DNA from: SXWH01 sp038239865
Lineage (GTDB): Bacteria; Verrucomicrobiota; Verrucomicrobiia; Chthoniobacterales; Chthoniobacteraceae
DNA length: 64,000 bases
Direction of reading: 5' to 3'
NCBI GenBank assembly: GCA_038239865.1
Contig: JBBSEI010000006.1
Location: 30,120-94,119, forward strand
Below are positions 15,807-24,043 of the stretch, piece by piece. A program made the position numbers and the translations under genes. The stretch's first letter is position 1. The number at the start of each line of letters is the position of its first letter. The notes beneath the pieces were generated by a model, which saw only the letters and a list, made by a program, of their open reading frames with translations, did no database searches and was not told the origin of the DNA.

Positions 15807-16436
15807 ATGAATATCCTCCTCTCCGTCTTCGCGCTCTTCTCCGTGGCCGTCCTCGCGGAAGAAAAGCCGCCCCTCGTCCAGCCCGGAAAAATCGTCGCGC
15901 AGCCCGACCTCGCGCACGCCCTTCCCGCCACCGTGCCGTGCGCGCCCTTCGGCCCGGAGTGGATCGTGAAGCACGGCTCGTGGCAGGTGCAGGACGGCGC
16001 GCTCACCGTCTCCGAACTGCCGGAAAACAAGCACGCCGCCGTGCTCTGGCACCTCGTGCCGATGCAAAGTGCGATCGTCGAATGCGAGTTCCAGTTCGAC
16101 GGCGCGAAGGCGTTCATCGTCGGCAACGACTCCGCCGCGAAACACGTCGGCCGCCTCGTCATCACCGCAAAAAGCGCGAAGCTCTCCGAGGACTCCACGG
16201 AAATCAAAGGCAAGCAACCCGGCGGGACTCTCGCCGAAACCGCGCTCGACTTAAAACCCGGCCAGTGGGTTTCCGTCCGCCTCGAATGGTCTGGCGATCG
16301 CATGGCCGCCCGCGTGGACGGAAAGGAGATCCAAGGCCAGCACCCCACACTCACCACGGAAAAAGCCCGCTGGTGGTTCGCCGTCAGCGGCGCAAAATTG
16401 CGCCTGCGCAACGTGAAGGTGACGCAGAGGCAGTGA
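15807..16436 (+). CDS. Secreted laminin-G/DUF1080-like beta-sandwich protein
   Basis: 209-residue protein with a signal peptide (MNILLSVFALFSVAVLAEE). The mature part has the pattern of DUF1080/concanavalin-A-like domains: WIVKHGSWQVQDGALTVSE, ECEFQFDGAKAF, KPGQWVSVRLEWSGDRMAARVDGK, and a C-terminal LRLRNVKV strand. Such domains bind or hydrolyse glycans in planctomycetes and verrucomicrobia, but no catalytic residues can be named here. It diverges from the phosphatase operon across 126 bases and converges on the next minus-strand gene with a 7-base gap. Confidence 0.7.
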   Translation: MNILLSVFALFSVAVLAEEKPPLVQPGKIVAQPDLAHALPATVPCAPFGPEWIVKHGSWQVQDGALTVSELPENKHAAVLWHLVPMQSAIVECEFQFDGAKAFIVGNDSAAKHVGRLVITAKSAKLSEDSTEIKGKQPGGTLAETALDLKPGQWVSVRLEWSGDRMAARVDGKEIQGQHPTLTTEKARWWFAVSGAKLRLRNVKVTQRQ

Positions 16437-16443
16437 CCGGCGG

Positions 16444-17883
16444 CTACTCCGCCTTGTTCATCCGCGCGTCATCCTTCTCCACGCCGCTGTTCCAGTACGC
16501 CTGCATCTCCACGGGCGTCGGAACTTTCAGCGGGCGCACGATGCGGAAGCCGATCATCTGCGCATCGGTGTGATACCAGATGCTCTTCGGAAGCTGCGGG
16601 TCCTGGCGCTTCCAATCGGCCGACGACGCCTTGCGAGCTGCCACGCGCAATTTTGCCGCCTCGTCATCATCCCACGAACCGCCGCGCGCCGCGTGCGGGT
16701 ACGGCTTCGTCGCCTTGTTCCAGGGATTTGCCCCGGACGGCTTTTTGTAAAACTCCGGGTCGTATTGATCGATCGTCCACTCCGCCACGTTGCCGAGGAT
16801 GTCGTGCAGTCCCCACGGGTTCGCCTTTTTCTTGCCGACTTTCTGATACTTGAAATCGCTGTTCTTCCCCCACCAGCAGTACTCGCTCATCGGCGCCGCA
16901 TCATCGCCCCAAAAGTACGCCGTCGTCGTCCCGGCACGCGCCGCGTATTCCCATTCAGCCTCGGTCGGCAGGCGGTAAAAGTGGCCCGTCTTCGCGCTCA
17001 GCCACTGGCAGTATTTGTTCGCCGCGTGCTGCGTCATCGAGATCGCCGGGAAGCCATCCGTGCCCATGCCGAAGCTCATCTCCACGTACGGCTGCGTCGG
17101 GTGCGAGACCGCGTCGGTGAGCTTGTTCAGATCCACGCTCAGATTCTTCGCCACGCGCGCCTTTTTCTCCTCCTCGGGATACATGAAGAGCTGGAATTCA
17201 TTCCACGTCACTTCGCACTTCTCCATCCAGAACGGCGCGATCTCCACCTCATGCACCGGCCCTTCGTCCGCCGCGCGACCCTTCTCATTTTCCGCGCTGC
17301 CCATCTTAAATTTCCCGCCCGCGATCGGCACCATGTCGAAGCTCACATCCGTGCCGGGAATCGTCGTGCTGTACGGCTTCATCTCGGACTCCGCCTTCTC
17401 CTTCGAGGTCTCCGCGATCCGCTTCGCGATCTCCGCGACCACGAGCGATTCCGCCGCGCCGTCCGCCGCCTTTTCCTTTTTGCGGGCGACCAAAGTGACG
17501 CCATCGGGCCATTGCGCGCCTTCGGTGATCCACGTCTTCAGCGTCTCCGCCTCCGCCGTCGTCAGCCGTGCGCTCGATCCTTTTTTGATCTCCTCGAGCG
17601 GCGGCATCAGCTTGTCATTGTCGTCCGCCAGCACCGTCGTCGTGTACGCCTTGCTCTTCGCCGCATCGCCCGGGACGATCGTCTTGCCGCGGATCGCCTT
17701 CGCCTTCGTGTCGAGTTCCACGCTCGTGTCGCCCTTCTCCACCGCCGTCGCCTTCGGATTGTGGCAGCGCACGCAGTTGAATTCCAAAATCGGCTGCACA
17801 TCCTTCACGAAATCCACCGCGGCGCACGCGACGGCGGGGATGGCGATCATCAGGGAGAGAATGGCGGGAGTCTTCGGTTTCAT
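16444..17883 (-). CDS. Cytochrome c-type domain fused to FGE/sulfatase-modifying-like domain
   Basis: 479-residue secreted protein. A signal peptide is followed by a planctomycete-type cytochrome c domain (residues about 25-130) with the heme motif CVRCH and the later MPP Met-ligand region. The C-terminal half (about 190-470) is a formylglycine-generating-enzyme-like (SUMF1) fold: MVPIAGGKFKMGS, WMEKCEVTWNEF, RLPTEAEWEYAARAG, GNVAEWT, ARGGSWDDD and a final GFRIV. The paired catalytic cysteines of true aerobic FGE are not visible in the last third, so sulfatase activation is unlikely; sugar- or peptide-binding or another oxidase role is possible. No sulfatase gene is nearby. Confidence 0.85.
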   Translation of the reverse strand: MKPKTPAILSLMIAIPAVACAAVDFVKDVQPILEFNCVRCHNPKATAVEKGDTSVELDTKAKAIRGKTIVPGDAAKSKAYTTTVLADDNDKLMPPLEEIKKGSSARLTTAEAETLKTWITEGAQWPDGVTLVARKKEKAADGAAESLVVAEIAKRIAETSKEKAESEMKPYSTTIPGTDVSFDMVPIAGGKFKMGSAENEKGRAADEGPVHEVEIAPFWMEKCEVTWNEFQLFMYPEEEKKARVAKNLSVDLNKLTDAVSHPTQPYVEMSFGMGTDGFPAISMTQHAANKYCQWLSAKTGHFYRLPTEAEWEYAARAGTTTAYFWGDDAAPMSEYCWWGKNSDFKYQKVGKKKANPWGLHDILGNVAEWTIDQYDPEFYKKPSGANPWNKATKPYPHAARGGSWDDDEAAKLRVAARKASSADWKRQDPQLPKSIWYHTDAQMIGFRIVRPLKVPTPVEMQAYWNSGVEKDDARMNKAE

Positions 17884-18027
17884 CGGATGGGTGTGGTGAG
17901 TTGGAGAAAGTCCGCGTTTGGAAAATAGCGGGCACCCTCAATGTCCGAGCAGTCCCGGTGAATCAACACCATTTCCCGAACGGCCGATCCCCCGCCCTGC
18001 GTCCACCCACAGTCGCCTGCGCGCGCA

Positions 18028-18612
18028 TCAGCGATCGTCTTTCACAAATTGCTCCGTGATCCGCGAGACGATCACCCCCGCCTTCGTGATCGTGTCGCTG
18101 TTGATCATCGTCCGGCCATCCGGCTGCAGATACATCCACTGCGACATGTGGACGTGCAGCAGCGGATTTCCCGACCCCAGCGCCATCGTGAATTGCAGGT
18201 GAAACGCATTCCCATACGCCTCGCCCCGCGCCTCGCCGACGATGCCCGTTCCGGTCGCGGAAAAGTGATGCGCATCCTGCCGCCGAATCTGCCACGAACG
18301 GTGCTGGCCCTCCCGCTTTTCAAACGCGATGTCCTGCTCAAAATGGAAGACATCGCCGACCCAGTGGCCTTCGGTGCGGGTCTTGATGATCTCCTTCGGC
18401 CCCCCCGACGGCGAATCCACGATGCCCCATGAATGCGTGCGACCGAGGAAAAATCTCCCCGGATCGAAGACCGGTTTTCCCTCTGCAAAACTCGCGGCCA
18501 GCCTGCTCGCGCAGCCACTCAGGACCATCGTGAAGACAATGCAGGCCAGCGGCAAAACTCGGCGCAAGCCAGCATCCGGCGCGCTCATTTTCCCCGCAGG
18601 AAAAGCACTCAC
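18028..18612 (-). CDS. DUF3833 family lipoprotein
   Basis: Up to 194 residues. A hydrophobic N-terminus ends in VLSGC with Cys34 as the likely lipidated residue. The body matches the DUF3833 pattern: FFLGRTHSWGIVDSPSG, then EGHWVGDVFHFEQDI, GEARGEAYGNAFHLQF and SQWMYLQPDGRTMINSDTITKAGVIVSRI. The function is unknown; members are envelope proteins. The GTG at 18612 overlaps the PfpI stop codon as GTGA; an ATG at 18588 would give a more compact signal peptide. Confidence 0.8.
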   Translation of the reverse strand: MSAFPAGKMSAPDAGLRRVLPLACIVFTMVLSGCASRLAASFAEGKPVFDPGRFFLGRTHSWGIVDSPSGGPKEIIKTRTEGHWVGDVFHFEQDIAFEKREGQHRSWQIRRQDAHHFSATGTGIVGEARGEAYGNAFHLQFTMALGSGNPLLHVHMSQWMYLQPDGRTMINSDTITKAGVIVSRITEQFVKDDR

Positions 18613-19187
18613 GCTGCGTGCGCCCTTCGGCCAGTGCGCGGATGCACGCCTTCCGCAAATTCCTCGATCATCTTGCGATTGAACGCCTGAATATCCGCGG
18701 GCTTGCGACTGGTCACGAGACCGTTGTCCACCACCACTTCCTCATCCACCCAGTTCCCGCCCGCGTTCTTCACATCGCTCTGGATCGCTGGCCACGACGT
18801 CAGCTTCCGGCCGGCGATTACGCCCGCATCGATCAGCACCCACGGGCCGTGGCAAATCGCGGCCACGGGTTTTCCGGCGTGGAAAAATGCGCGCGTAAAA
18901 TCCAGCGCAGCCGGCGTCGAGCGCAGCGTGTCCGGATTCATCAGCCCGCCGGGAATCATGAGCGCGTCGAACTCCTCCGGGTTCGCATCGTCGAGCGGGA
19001 TATCGACATCAAACTGATCGCCCTTTTCCGCGTGATGCATCCCCTGGATTTTCAGGCCCGCCGGCGAAACGATGCTCACCGTCGCGCCCGCCTCTTCGAG
19101 CGCGCGCTTCGGCTTTTCCAATTCCACCTGTTCGAATCCATCGGCGGCGAGGATCGCGATCCGTTTGTTGAGAAGTTCCTGACTCAT
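18609..19187 (-). CDS. DJ-1/PfpI family protein (YhbO-like)
   Basis: 192-residue class I glutamine amidotransferase-like protein. The nucleophile elbow is AAICHGPWVLID with the reactive Cys, and an early Glu (DGFEQVELE) matches the partner acid of the family. The PfpI/YhbO/YraA subgroup has been described as peptidase, chaperone and deglycase; which applies here cannot be said. ATG at 19187 gives the typical start MSQELLNKRIAILAADGFE. It is followed with a 4-base overlap by the DUF3833 lipoprotein gene, so the two form a small operon. Confidence 0.88.
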   Translation of the reverse strand: MSQELLNKRIAILAADGFEQVELEKPKRALEEAGATVSIVSPAGLKIQGMHHAEKGDQFDVDIPLDDANPEEFDALMIPGGLMNPDTLRSTPAALDFTRAFFHAGKPVAAICHGPWVLIDAGVIAGRKLTSWPAIQSDVKNAGGNWVDEEVVVDNGLVTSRKPADIQAFNRKMIEEFAEGVHPRTGRRAHAA

Positions 19188-19283
19188 GCCGATACATCGC
19201 GACCCGGCGCCCGGCGGACGTGTGAAACGCACGGCGCGAATATCGCGAATTGCGCAACGCGAAAGTCCTGCGCCTAGTGCCGC

Positions 19284-20810
19284 ATGAAAAACGCGCGCAC
19301 CGGCAAGGAACTTTACCAGCGACTGCGCGCCGTGCCGTGGGAGGAATTGTGGACGCAGGAAGTGCCGCGCTTCGATCGCGCGCCGGCGCGGGAGCGATTT
19401 GAAAATGTCGCCGTCATCCGCGCCGTGGGCGTCGTTTTCCCCGAATCCGGCCCGGCCGCGCAGCGCGAGGAAGTGAAGCAATGGCTGCGAGGCCTGCTGA
19501 AGGATCCCGAGGAAAAAATCCGCCGCTATGCCATGGCCGCGCTGCCGAAAATCGGCGCCAGCGCGGGCGACGAAGCCGAACTCCTCGCCCTCTTGCGCAC
19601 CGGCACGAACGAGCGCGAAACAAAATTCGTCGGCCGCACGCTCGATAAAATCGGCGGCGAGGAGACCCTGAAAATCCTCGGCACCACCAGCAAGCTCGGC
19701 GCGCAGACGGAGCAGAAAGTCAAGGCCAGCGTCGCCCGCGCGCAGAGCCCCAGCCGCATCGTGCTCGATCGCGCGGTGCCGGATTTTGCGGGGCTGCGCA
19801 TTCATTTGCGCGGGCGTGAGGGATTGGAAAACATCGTGCGCGATGAAGTGGAGGCGAACGAAAAATTCCCCGTGCTCGAAGTGCAGCCGGGACTCGTCGC
19901 CGTCGCTGCCAAGGCCGCATTCACGCTCGGCGATCTTTTCGCGCTCCGCTGCTTCGGCACGCTCGGCCTCGTACTCGGCCACGCGAAACCCACGGACGAC
20001 GCCGCGGGCATCGAGTCGCTGGCCGCCATCATTGCCTCAGCGCAATCGCACCGACTGCTCACGGCGCTCACCGAGGGCGCGATCCGCTACCGGCTCGATT
20101 TTGTCGCGAAGGGCCACCAGCGCGCCGCCGTGCGCCTCGTCGCAAATCGCGCCTACGCGCTCTGCCCGGAAATCCTCAACGATGCTCGCGAAGCGCCGTG
20201 GGCGATCGACATTCATCCCGGCGCGCGGGGCGACTCGGTGGAATTGCGCCCGCGCCTTTCGCCCGACCCGCGCTACGCATGGCGGCTCGATGATGTGCCC
20301 GCCGCGTCGCATCCGCCGCTCGCCGCGTGCATGGCGCGACTCGCGGGCCGGCAGGAAAATGAAAGTGTGTGGGATCCTTTTTGCGGATCGGGCCTGGAGC
20401 TGATCGAGCGCGCGCTACTCGGCGGCGTGACGCGAGTCTTCGGCACCGATCGCAGCGCGGAGGCCATCGCGATCGCGCAGCGGAATTTTTCCGCCGCGCA
20501 GCCGGGATTCGCCGGCGCGCGTTTTGTCCGCTGCGACTTCCGCGATTTCGATCTGCCGCCGCGCAGCCTCACGCTCATCATCTCGAATCCGCCCCTCGGC
20601 CGCCGCATTCCGATCCCGAATCTCCGCGGGCTCTTCGACGAACTTTTCACCGCCGCGGCAAAGCTGCTCGCGCCGGGCGGACGGCTCGTCTTCACAAATC
20701 CCTTCCGCATGGAAAGTCCCGAACGCTCGCTCAAACTCGAGTCGCGGCAGGCCGTGGATCTCGGCGGGTTCGAGTGTCGCCTGGAAATGTACCGCAAGGC
20801 CGCACGCTGA
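19284..20810 (+). CDS. HEAT-repeat domain fused to RNA-type N2-guanine methyltransferase
   Basis: 508-residue protein. The N-terminal ~150 residues are helical repeats (LRGLLKDPEEKIRRYAMAAL, DEAELLALLRTGTNERETKF) of HEAT type. A middle segment (about 160-340) is in the position of a THUMP/ferredoxin-like RNA-binding region. The C-terminal ~160 residues are a Rossmann methyltransferase: DPFCGSGLELIERAL near residue 365, TDRSAEAIAIAQRNF, and ISNPPLGRRI near residue 433, a NPPY-type motif with Leu in place of the aromatic residue. The layout resembles RlmL/TrmN (TrmG10/THUMPD3) enzymes that methylate guanine N2, with an unusual HEAT extension. The VF530 gene follows after 2 bases. Confidence 0.8.
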   Translation: MKNARTGKELYQRLRAVPWEELWTQEVPRFDRAPARERFENVAVIRAVGVVFPESGPAAQREEVKQWLRGLLKDPEEKIRRYAMAALPKIGASAGDEAELLALLRTGTNERETKFVGRTLDKIGGEETLKILGTTSKLGAQTEQKVKASVARAQSPSRIVLDRAVPDFAGLRIHLRGREGLENIVRDEVEANEKFPVLEVQPGLVAVAAKAAFTLGDLFALRCFGTLGLVLGHAKPTDDAAGIESLAAIIASAQSHRLLTALTEGAIRYRLDFVAKGHQRAAVRLVANRAYALCPEILNDAREAPWAIDIHPGARGDSVELRPRLSPDPRYAWRLDDVPAASHPPLAACMARLAGRQENESVWDPFCGSGLELIERALLGGVTRVFGTDRSAEAIAIAQRNFSAAQPGFAGARFVRCDFRDFDLPPRSLTLIISNPPLGRRIPIPNLRGLFDELFTAAAKLLAPGGRLVFTNPFRMESPERSLKLESRQAVDLGGFECRLEMYRKAAR

Positions 20811-20812
20811 TT

Positions 20813-21052
20813 ATGCCATCGCCCGCCCATCATCCGCGCGATCCGCTGCACGGCGTCACGCTGGAAAAAATCGTCACCACGCTCGTCGAGCGCCACGGCT
20901 GGATCGAGATGGGCGAGCGCATTCCGATCCGCTGCTTTCAAGTGAACCCCAGCGTGAAATCCAGCCTCACCTTCCTCCGCAAAACCGACTGGGCGCGGAG
21001 GAAAGTCGAAGCGTGGTTCAGCGACGAGCACGTCGCCGATGACGGCGAGTAG
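20813..21052 (+). CDS. VF530/DUF2132 family protein
   Basis: 79-residue protein matching the VF530 (DUF2132) family of small proteins proposed to bind DNA. The core DPLHGVTLEKIVTTLVERHGW, then IPIRCFQVNPSVKSSLTFLR and the C-terminal WARRKVEAWF, is the family consensus. ATG at 20813 lies 2 bases after the methyltransferase stop, so the genes are probably co-translated. No biochemical function is established for the family. Confidence 0.85.
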   Translation: MPSPAHHPRDPLHGVTLEKIVTTLVERHGWIEMGERIPIRCFQVNPSVKSSLTFLRKTDWARRKVEAWFSDEHVADDGE

Positions 21053-21141
21053 CGCCGGCGGAAAAATAGAGAGCCCGTCTTCCATTGCAAAAATCCGCGG
21101 AACCGGCGTATCTGGCGGGCAACAACCAACCGGAGTTCAAA

Positions 21142-21231
21142 ATGGCCAAAGGAAACAACAGTCACAAAAAAGAAACGAAGAAGCCGAAAAAGGAAAAGCC
21201 GAAGGCCCCGCCCGCCGCGCGCCGCGGCTGA
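21142..21231 (+). CDS. Very small Lys-rich basic protein
   Basis: 29-residue frame (MAKGNNSHKKETKKPKKEKP then KAPPAARRG) preceded by CGGAG eight to nine bases before the ATG, a good Shine-Dalgarno site. Short Lys-rich proteins starting MAKG(N/Q)(N/S) are annotated in many bacterial genomes without known function. A role in nucleic-acid or ribosome binding is only a guess from the charge. It follows the VF530 gene by 89 bases on the same strand. Confidence 0.6.
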   Translation: MAKGNNSHKKETKKPKKEKPKAPPAARRG

Positions 21232-21407
21232 GACTGCCGTCCGAACATCTCGCCGGCATTCGCTCGGCGACGCCGTGATTTCCGGTGCCGCCACGGGAAA
21301 ACGTTTTTCACACCGATCGGGCACGCACGGTGTGCGGCTGCGACGTTCGTAACTTCCAAATCTTCGCTCCGTGCGCTCGCCCGGACGCCTACGTCCGACG
21401 GCCGCCG

Positions 21408-21740
21408 CTAAAACTTCAGATCCGGCTGGTCGGACGTCGTCGGCGTCAATGCCGCGTCGAACCGCCCGCGCTCATGCGGCGGCACCGACGCAAAATTGGC
21501 TGACACCCGCACCACCCAGGTGACGGTGCAAACGAAGAGCACCAGCGCAAAAAACTTCAGCCCGCGGATCACGAGGCCGCGGTCATTCACGCGATTGCAG
21601 CGCGGACAAATCATGGTGTTCGGCGCGTATTGCTCGGAGCATTGCCGACACTGGATGATGGTCTGCCGACGACGCGCCCTGCCCCGCGTTTGTCCCGGGA
21701 TCCTCGAATTTGCTCCTAGTCTATGTGGAAGTGCGTCCAA
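21408..21740 (-). CDS. Small membrane protein with a zinc ribbon
   Basis: Up to 110 residues. A CRQCSEQYAPNTMICPRCN zinc ribbon (two CxxC pairs) at about residues 31-50 is followed by one membrane helix (GLKFFALVLFVCTVTWVVRV) and a short C-terminal tail. The only ATG in frame is at 21740, giving a basic leader of 30 residues that may not be translated; the true start is unsure. Zinc-ribbon-plus-helix proteins are common and their roles vary; none is assigned. Confidence 0.5.
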   Translation of the reverse strand: MDALPHRLGANSRIPGQTRGRARRRQTIIQCRQCSEQYAPNTMICPRCNRVNDRGLVIRGLKFFALVLFVCTVTWVVRVSANFASVPPHERGRFDAALTPTTSDQPDLKF

Positions 21741-21903
21741 AATTTCAGGCTGGTTGACATCTTAATAGGGAAGGTGCGCCACTGAATTTGCTGTTAATTG
21801 CACATTTTGCGTTTCCGCACCGTCTGCGCGTAAAAATCTTCAGCTTTCCCTGCCTTTCGTCCCGCTCGCCGCCGCCTCCGCTCTGCCGCCCACGCCACTC
21901 TCC

Positions 21904-22278
21904 ATGTCCGACGATCAAGTCATCCACTATGCCTGCCAGCGCTGCACGAATTGCTGCCGCTGGCCTGGCATCGTGCGCGTGGGCGCGGATGAAATCACCG
22001 CGATCGCGGCGCATGTGCGGATGAGCGAGGAGGCATTCATCCGCGACCACACGCGGCTGCGTCCGGATCGCCTCGGGCTTTCGCTTTTGGAAATGGCGGA
22101 CGGCACATGCGAGTGGCTCGAGGGTCGCGACTGCCGACTGCAAGAGGTGAAGCCCGCGCAGTGCCGTGCCTTTCCGAACGACTGGAATTTTCCAGGCTGG
22201 CGGGAAAAGTGCGAGGCCGTGCCGCATCTGGGAACGCGGAGCGCAGAAGGCGGAACGCGAAAAGCATCAGCACCGTAG
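21904..22278 (+). CDS. YkgJ-family cysteine cluster protein
   Basis: 124-residue protein of the YkgJ/UPF0153 family, thought to bind a metal or Fe-S cluster through conserved cysteines. The pattern C(x2)C(x2)CC (CQRCTNCCRWPG) lies near residues 11-20, with later Cys in DGTCEWLEGRDCRL and KPAQCRAFP. ATG at 21904 is preceded by a short AT-rich leader. The stop codon TAG is part of a GTAG that heads a palindrome (22276-22298). No partner gene is evident. Confidence 0.85.
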   Translation: MSDDQVIHYACQRCTNCCRWPGIVRVGADEITAIAAHVRMSEEAFIRDHTRLRPDRLGLSLLEMADGTCEWLEGRDCRLQEVKPAQCRAFPNDWNFPGWREKCEAVPHLGTRSAEGGTRKASAP

Positions 22279-22298
22279 CCCGCTCAGGAACGCGGGCG
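22276..22298 (+). repeat. GTAG-headed palindrome between convergent genes
   Basis: GTAG overlaps the YkgJ stop codon and leads into the stem GCCCGC, loop TCAGGAAC, and stem GCGGGC. It sits between convergent genes. GTAG at the foot of a hairpin is the layout of REP elements. It may also help end transcription, though there is no T-run. Confidence 0.55.
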
Positions 22299-22328
22299 TT
22301 CTGCGCGTTTCGCGCTCTCAGTCCGGCG

Positions 22329-23117
22329 CTATTCGCCGAGCCAGCCCTTGCGGCGGTACATTTGCCAGCCGGCGATTTCGTGGAGCCAGATGCTGAAGCG
22401 CTCGAAGCCGTACCAAGTCGGGATGCCGATGCGGAACGACGGCGGCGTGGAAGTTCCGGCGACGATGAAATTGCATGGCGCGGGCACGACCTCGAAACCG
22501 GCGGCGCGATAGACGGCGGCGGCGCGGCGCATGTGCGTGGCCGAAGTCACGAGCAGGATTTTTTTCCAGCCGCGCTGATTTGCGAGCGGCAGGAGGCGCA
22601 GCGCTTCGTCGTGCGTGTCGGCGGCGGCGGCGAGCGGGACGATTTCCCAGACGCGCGGCGGCTTCCAATCGCCGAGGCGCGTGCGGATGAGGTCGCTCTC
22701 GATTTTCTCCACATCATCCACGCGCACCGATCCGCCGCCGATGATCATCGCCGGCGCGAGGCTCCAGCGCATCAGTTCCATGCCCGTGAGGATGCGGTCG
22801 CCGGCCTTTGTCAGCCGCACGCCGTCCACATCATAGCGCGAAGGCTCCGCACCGCCGCCCAGCACGACGACGGCGTCGCACACGGGAAGCTCGATCAACT
22901 TCACGCCCGCCCACGGGCGCTCGAGGCGCAGGAGCAGCCACGATGCGACGTCCGTGCCGCCGATGATTGTGATCAGCAGCGTGAGGAATGCGCTGATGAA
23001 ATACGGAATCATCTGCCGGCGACGGCGCAGCAGCAGCGTGAGGAAAATCAGCCCCAGCCAGAGCACGCCGAGCGGCTCGATGAGTTGCAGAGCGAGACGA
23101 AGGAAAAAATCAAACAC
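22329..23117 (-). CDS. YdcF/ElyC/SanA family membrane protein (DUF218)
   Basis: 262-residue protein with two N-terminal membrane helices (about residues 8-30 and 38-65), then a DUF218 alpha/beta domain. Core motifs: VCDAVVVLGGG, the AGDRILTGMELMRWSLAPAM segment, and LLVTSATHMRRAAAVYRAAGF. ElyC in E. coli affects undecaprenyl-phosphate use in envelope polymer synthesis and SanA affects vancomycin exclusion; which analogue this is cannot be told. The start is GTG at 23117, directly before the first membrane helix. Confidence 0.85.
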   Translation of the reverse strand: MFDFFLRLALQLIEPLGVLWLGLIFLTLLLRRRRQMIPYFISAFLTLLITIIGGTDVASWLLLRLERPWAGVKLIELPVCDAVVVLGGGAEPSRYDVDGVRLTKAGDRILTGMELMRWSLAPAMIIGGGSVRVDDVEKIESDLIRTRLGDWKPPRVWEIVPLAAAADTHDEALRLLPLANQRGWKKILLVTSATHMRRAAAVYRAAGFEVVPAPCNFIVAGTSTPPSFRIGIPTWYGFERFSIWLHEIAGWQMYRRKGWLGE

Positions 23118-23197
23118 GGTGGGAAAGCGGGTGTGGCGTGACGGCGAGTGAGTGCCACGCGCCGAATCTCCGCACAGTTCTCAACTTCCAAATCTTT

Positions 23198-23962
23198 TCA
23201 TTCCCATTTCAGCCAGCCGAGTTGCACGAGCACGTCCATGTATTCCGAGCGCTTCGCCTCCGGCCAAATGTACGAGGCGCTGCGGATCCACTCGTCCCAC
23301 TTTGCCGGGTCGCCCTTTTGCCGGGCCCAGGCCGCGTTCGCATACTGGTAGGCCGGCGTCAGCGAGGGGAACGGTATTTTTTCCAGCCACTCCTTCGCGT
23401 GATCGAAATCCTTCTCCAAAAGATACGTGAGGAAAATGCGGTAGGTCACGAGTTCCATCGACGAATCCCCCGCCCGCAGCGTGGCGAGAATCTTCGTCCA
23501 GAGCGCGCGCGCCTCCGCGTATTTTCCCTCGAGGAACGGGATCTCGGAGATGTTGAATTTCGCGGGAAAGAATTCGGGTTCGAGCTTCAGCGCATCCGAG
23601 CAGTACTTGAAACCGCGATCAAAATCGCGCTGCTCGATCGCGATCGCGCCGCGGACATTCAGCGACCACGCGGTCGGCGGCAGCACCTCGTCCGCGCGAT
23701 CGACGTAATCCACCGCGCCCTTGAAATCGCGGAGTTGAAACCGGCGCATCGCCTCGGTCAGCAGGAATTGATAGCGGCTCGGCATTACGCTCAGGCGCAT
23801 GCCGGGGCCTGTCGTGGAAAGTTCCGAGCGCGCACCTTTCGGCTCCTTTTCCTCGGCCGGCGCGGCAGGTTTCCCGTCCGGTTTCGGAGCGGGATTTTCC
23901 TGCGCGCCCGCGCAAACAGCGAGTGCCGCGAGCAGCGAAAGCAACGATGGGATGGGAGGCAT
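23198..23962 (-). CDS. Secreted TPR protein
   Basis: 254-residue exported protein. Signal peptide MPPIPSLLSLLAALAVCAGA, a Pro/Lys/Glu-rich linker to about residue 45, then helical TPR-like repeats (FLLTEAMRRFQLRDFKGAVD, AIAIEQRDFDRGFKYCSDAL, LEGKYAEARALWTKIL). Probably a periplasmic scaffold. It is third in the minus-strand series PPIase (24412-25932), small TPR (24044-24394), this gene. I recognise no specific function. Confidence 0.75.
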   Translation of the reverse strand: MPPIPSLLSLLAALAVCAGAQENPAPKPDGKPAAPAEEKEPKGARSELSTTGPGMRLSVMPSRYQFLLTEAMRRFQLRDFKGAVDYVDRADEVLPPTAWSLNVRGAIAIEQRDFDRGFKYCSDALKLEPEFFPAKFNISEIPFLEGKYAEARALWTKILATLRAGDSSMELVTYRIFLTYLLEKDFDHAKEWLEKIPFPSLTPAYQYANAAWARQKGDPAKWDEWIRSASYIWPEAKRSEYMDVLVQLGWLKWE

Positions 23963-24043
23963 GGCGGTCTTCTATTTCGGCGGGAGGATTTAGCGAGCTT
24001 GCAGAAACTGCGACAAAGGGAACTCAAGGAAGCGCCGGCGATC

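Noticed and set aside
21351..23196. Identical 14-base sequence AACTTCCAAATCTT at 21351-21364 and 23183-23196
   Set aside because: Several chance 14-base matches are expected within 64 kb, and nothing around them is shared.
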